This document shows, in pieces, positions 6,385 to 9,370 of a stretch of DNA of 9,370 nt. The first letter of the stretch is position 1. Every line of letters starts with the position of its first letter. The stretch spans positions 1 to 9,370 of the forward strand of contig DYBS01000059.1 of the NCBI GenBank assembly GCA_019418525.1. The letters are read 5' to 3'. The notes beneath the pieces were generated by a model. That model saw only the letters and a program-made list of their open reading frames with translations. It ran no database searches and was not told the origin of the DNA. Position numbers and translations under genes: made by a program. The stretch is from Clostridiales bacterium. GTDB taxonomy: Bacteria; Bacillota; Clostridia; Oscillospirales; Oscillospiraceae.

Positions 6385-6406
6385 CCCAACTTGATGTGCA
6401 GTTGGG
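6385..6406 (-). promoter_or_regulatory. Leader hairpin just upstream of the stalk-domain gene's SD
   Basis: CCCAACT and AGTTGGG form a perfect 7-bp stem with an 8-base loop, ending 6 bases before the AAGGAGGA ribosome site (6371-6378). The SD itself stays single-stranded, so the likely effect is mRNA 5'-end protection or a protein-binding site, not masking. Confidence 0.5.
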
Positions 6407-6421
6407 GTTCCGTAATCTCAT

Positions 6422-6450
6422 GTTAAACCATCCACCCGGTGGAATGTCAA
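6422..6450 (-). promoter_or_regulatory. Sigma-A-type promoter of the stalk-domain gene, with a palindrome in its spacer
   Basis: On the minus strand a perfect -35 TTGACA (6445-6450) is followed after 17 bases by TTTAAC (6422-6427), four of six matches to TATAAT. The spacer contains a perfect 6-1-6 inverted repeat (TCCACC-G-GGTGGA, 6431-6443), located where a bound repressor or a MerR-type activator would act directly on RNA polymerase. Confidence 0.65.
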
Positions 6451-6492
6451 TTGTTTTCCATCTGAATTAAGAAAAAATTAAGGAAAGATCAT

Positions 6493-7470
6493 TCACTTCT
6501 CCTCAAAGGGGTAGTGTACCCCCCACTGTGCCCGCAGGGCGTCCATACGCTCCATCATGAGGATGGTCTCTCGGTGGGGCATTTCGGCGCACTCCAGAGC
6601 CCCGATCTCCAACGCGTGCTGGCAGGCCAGCACCTCGTACTCGTAGCCGGTGATCTGCTGGGGGACCTTCATCTCCCGCACCAGTTGCCGCTTTTCGTCA
6701 AAGACGGCCAGGCGGTCAATGTTGTTGATGTTGTAGGCGATGAGATAGCCCCTGGTGCCGTAGATGATACCGTACTGCTCGGTGGGGGCGTACATCCCGG
6801 CGTGGAGGGTGGCCAGCACGCCGCCGGGGTAGCGCAGGACGATAGTCTCCTGGCCATCTACGCCGGTGAGATGCTTGACGCACACAGAAGTAATTTCCTC
6901 CACGTCGTCCCCCAGCACCATGCTGGCGAAGTTCAGGGGGTAAATACCCACATCCAGCAGCGCACCGCCCGCCAGCTCGGGCTTCACCAGGCGCTCCTTG
7001 TGGGTCATGGCGTAGCCCAGGTTGGCGGTCAGGCCGGTGATCTCCCCCAGCTCGCCGCTGGCGAGGATGGCGTCGATGATCTTCCGGGAGGGCATGTACC
7101 GAGTCCAAATGGCCTCGGTGAGGAAGATCTTCCGCTCCTCGGCCAGGGAAATCAGCTCCCGAGCTTGGGCAGCGTTGGCGGTGAAGGCCTTTTCGCACAG
7201 CACCGGCTTGCCGTGGTCCAGGCAGAGCAGGCCGTGTTCCAGGTGGTGGGAGTGGGGAGTGGCGATGTACACCAGGTCCACCTTGGGGTCGCAGAGCATC
7301 TCCTCATAGGAGCCGTAGGCCCGATCCACCCCGTAGTTGACAGCGAATGCCTTTGCCCGGTCCTTGTCCCGGGATGCCACCGCCCAGGCGCAGGCCTCCT
7401 CCATCAGACCCAAGGTCTTTGCCATGGTGCCGGCGATGCTGCCGGCACCCAGAATTCCAACATGCAGCAT
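6493..7470 (-). CDS. Gfo/Idh/MocA family NAD(P)-dependent oxidoreductase
   Basis: A 325-residue cytoplasmic dehydrogenase of normal length. The N-terminal Rossmann fold opens with VGILGAGSIAGTMAKTL (4-20), the dinucleotide-binding loop. The family catalytic motif appears as CEKAFTAN (92-99), Lys94 corresponding to the EKP lysine. TEAIWTRYMPS (118-128) and GGALLDVGIYPL (168-179, with Asp173 and Tyr177) mark the subgroup that includes dihydrodiol dehydrogenases and related sugar oxidoreductases. The substrate, probably a sugar or cyclitol derivative, cannot be predicted. The ATG follows AGGAGG by 8 bases; this SD overlaps the TAG stop of the upstream RHH gene, implying tight cotranscription. 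No hairpin terminator is visible after the stop, only an AT-rich stretch with a T-run (around 6470-6482). Confidence 0.92.
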   Translation of the reverse strand: MLHVGILGAGSIAGTMAKTLGLMEEACAWAVASRDKDRAKAFAVNYGVDRAYGSYEEMLCDPKVDLVYIATPHSHHLEHGLLCLDHGKPVLCEKAFTANAAQARELISLAEERKIFLTEAIWTRYMPSRKIIDAILASGELGEITGLTANLGYAMTHKERLVKPELAGGALLDVGIYPLNFASMVLGDDVEEITSVCVKHLTGVDGQETIVLRYPGGVLATLHAGMYAPTEQYGIIYGTRGYLIAYNINNIDRLAVFDEKRQLVREMKVPQQITGYEYEVLACQHALEIGALECAEMPHRETILMMERMDALRAQWGVHYPFEEK

Positions 7471-7482
7471 GGGAAACGCCTC

Positions 7483-7698
7483 CTATTCTTCTTTGGTACG
7501 GCCGGGGAAGGTGCCGTCCAGGGTCAGGTCCAGATTCAATTTCCGACCCAGCAGCTCGCACACCAGGCGGGATACCGACATCCCACGGGCCGCCGCCGCG
7601 GCCTTGATGGCCTCTTTGTGCTGTGCGGGCACGGAGACGGAAAAGGTATAATAATTCTTCTGGCGGTATTTGTTCACCGCGTTCTGTGAGGTCGCCAC
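7483..7698 (-). CDS. Small ribbon-helix-helix (Arc-like) protein
   Basis: A 71-residue protein with an Arc-type N-terminal region (AVNKYRQKNYYTFSVSVP, 7-24) supplying the DNA-contacting strand, helix A (25-38, Ala-rich), the turn GMSVS and helix B (42-54). A short tail ends in charged residues. The family binds DNA as a dimer of dimers; the target here is unknown. It starts with GTG, with GGAGG 7 bases upstream. It follows the uvrA stop by 29 bases and its own stop is embedded in the SD of the oxidoreductase gene. It is not closely similar to the other RHH protein of the window at 1056-1235. No toxin-like gene is adjacent. Confidence 0.8.
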   Translation of the reverse strand: MATSQNAVNKYRQKNYYTFSVSVPAQHKEAIKAAAAARGMSVSRLVCELLGRKLNLDLTLDGTFPGRTKEE

Positions 7699-7727
7699 AG
7701 CACCGCCTCCAAGTGTCTAAAGTGCAA

Positions 7728-9370
<1,643 letters not shown>

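Noticed and set aside
6514..7689. Plus-strand open frame of 391 codons opposite the oxidoreductase and RHH genes
   Set aside because: It is antisense to a clear Gfo/Idh/MocA gene, has no domain and spans two real genes.

Overview
The window reads as chromosomal DNA of a GC-rich, low-oxygen Firmicute. The protein repertoire (copper-amine-oxidase-type stalk domain, COG2426-type membrane protein, RecD2, ComF), the AGGAGG/GGAGGTGA ribosome sites and the GC-rich coding style suggest the Oscillospiraceae (Flavonifractor/Lawsonibacter-like gut clostridia). That assignment is inference from style, not from a marker gene. Every convincing gene lies on the minus strand, so transcription runs from high to low coordinates.

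From right to left: (1) the C-terminal part of uvrA (cut by the window edge), then a 71-residue ribbon-helix-helix (RHH) protein and a Gfo/Idh/MocA oxidoreductase, tightly packed like an operon. (2) A monocistronic unit with a good sigma-A promoter (6422-6450), a 5' leader hairpin, a secreted stalk-domain protein (4958-6364) and a textbook intrinsic terminator (4913-4942). (3) A second unit with an extended -10 promoter near 4870, a leader hairpin, a COG2426-type membrane protein, an unrecognised 124-residue single-pass protein and the helicase gene recD2. (4) A 424-base gene-free stretch (1242-1665) filled mainly by a hairpin-rich element (about 1351-1641) whose two ends resemble each other in inverted orientation. 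(5) A 59-residue RHH gene overlapping comF (TTG start). (6) mreB, cut by the left edge, with a near-consensus promoter at 343-371.

The genes are mostly housekeeping: excision repair (UvrA), helicase (RecD2), DNA uptake (ComF) and cell shape (MreB). I see no phage, CRISPR, toxin-antitoxin pair, tRNA or rRNA. No new biological system can be claimed. The items most worth a second look are the structured intergenic element, the amphipathic N-terminal extension of MreB, a possible SD-masking hairpin upstream of the 124-residue protein, and palindromes near two promoters/leaders.
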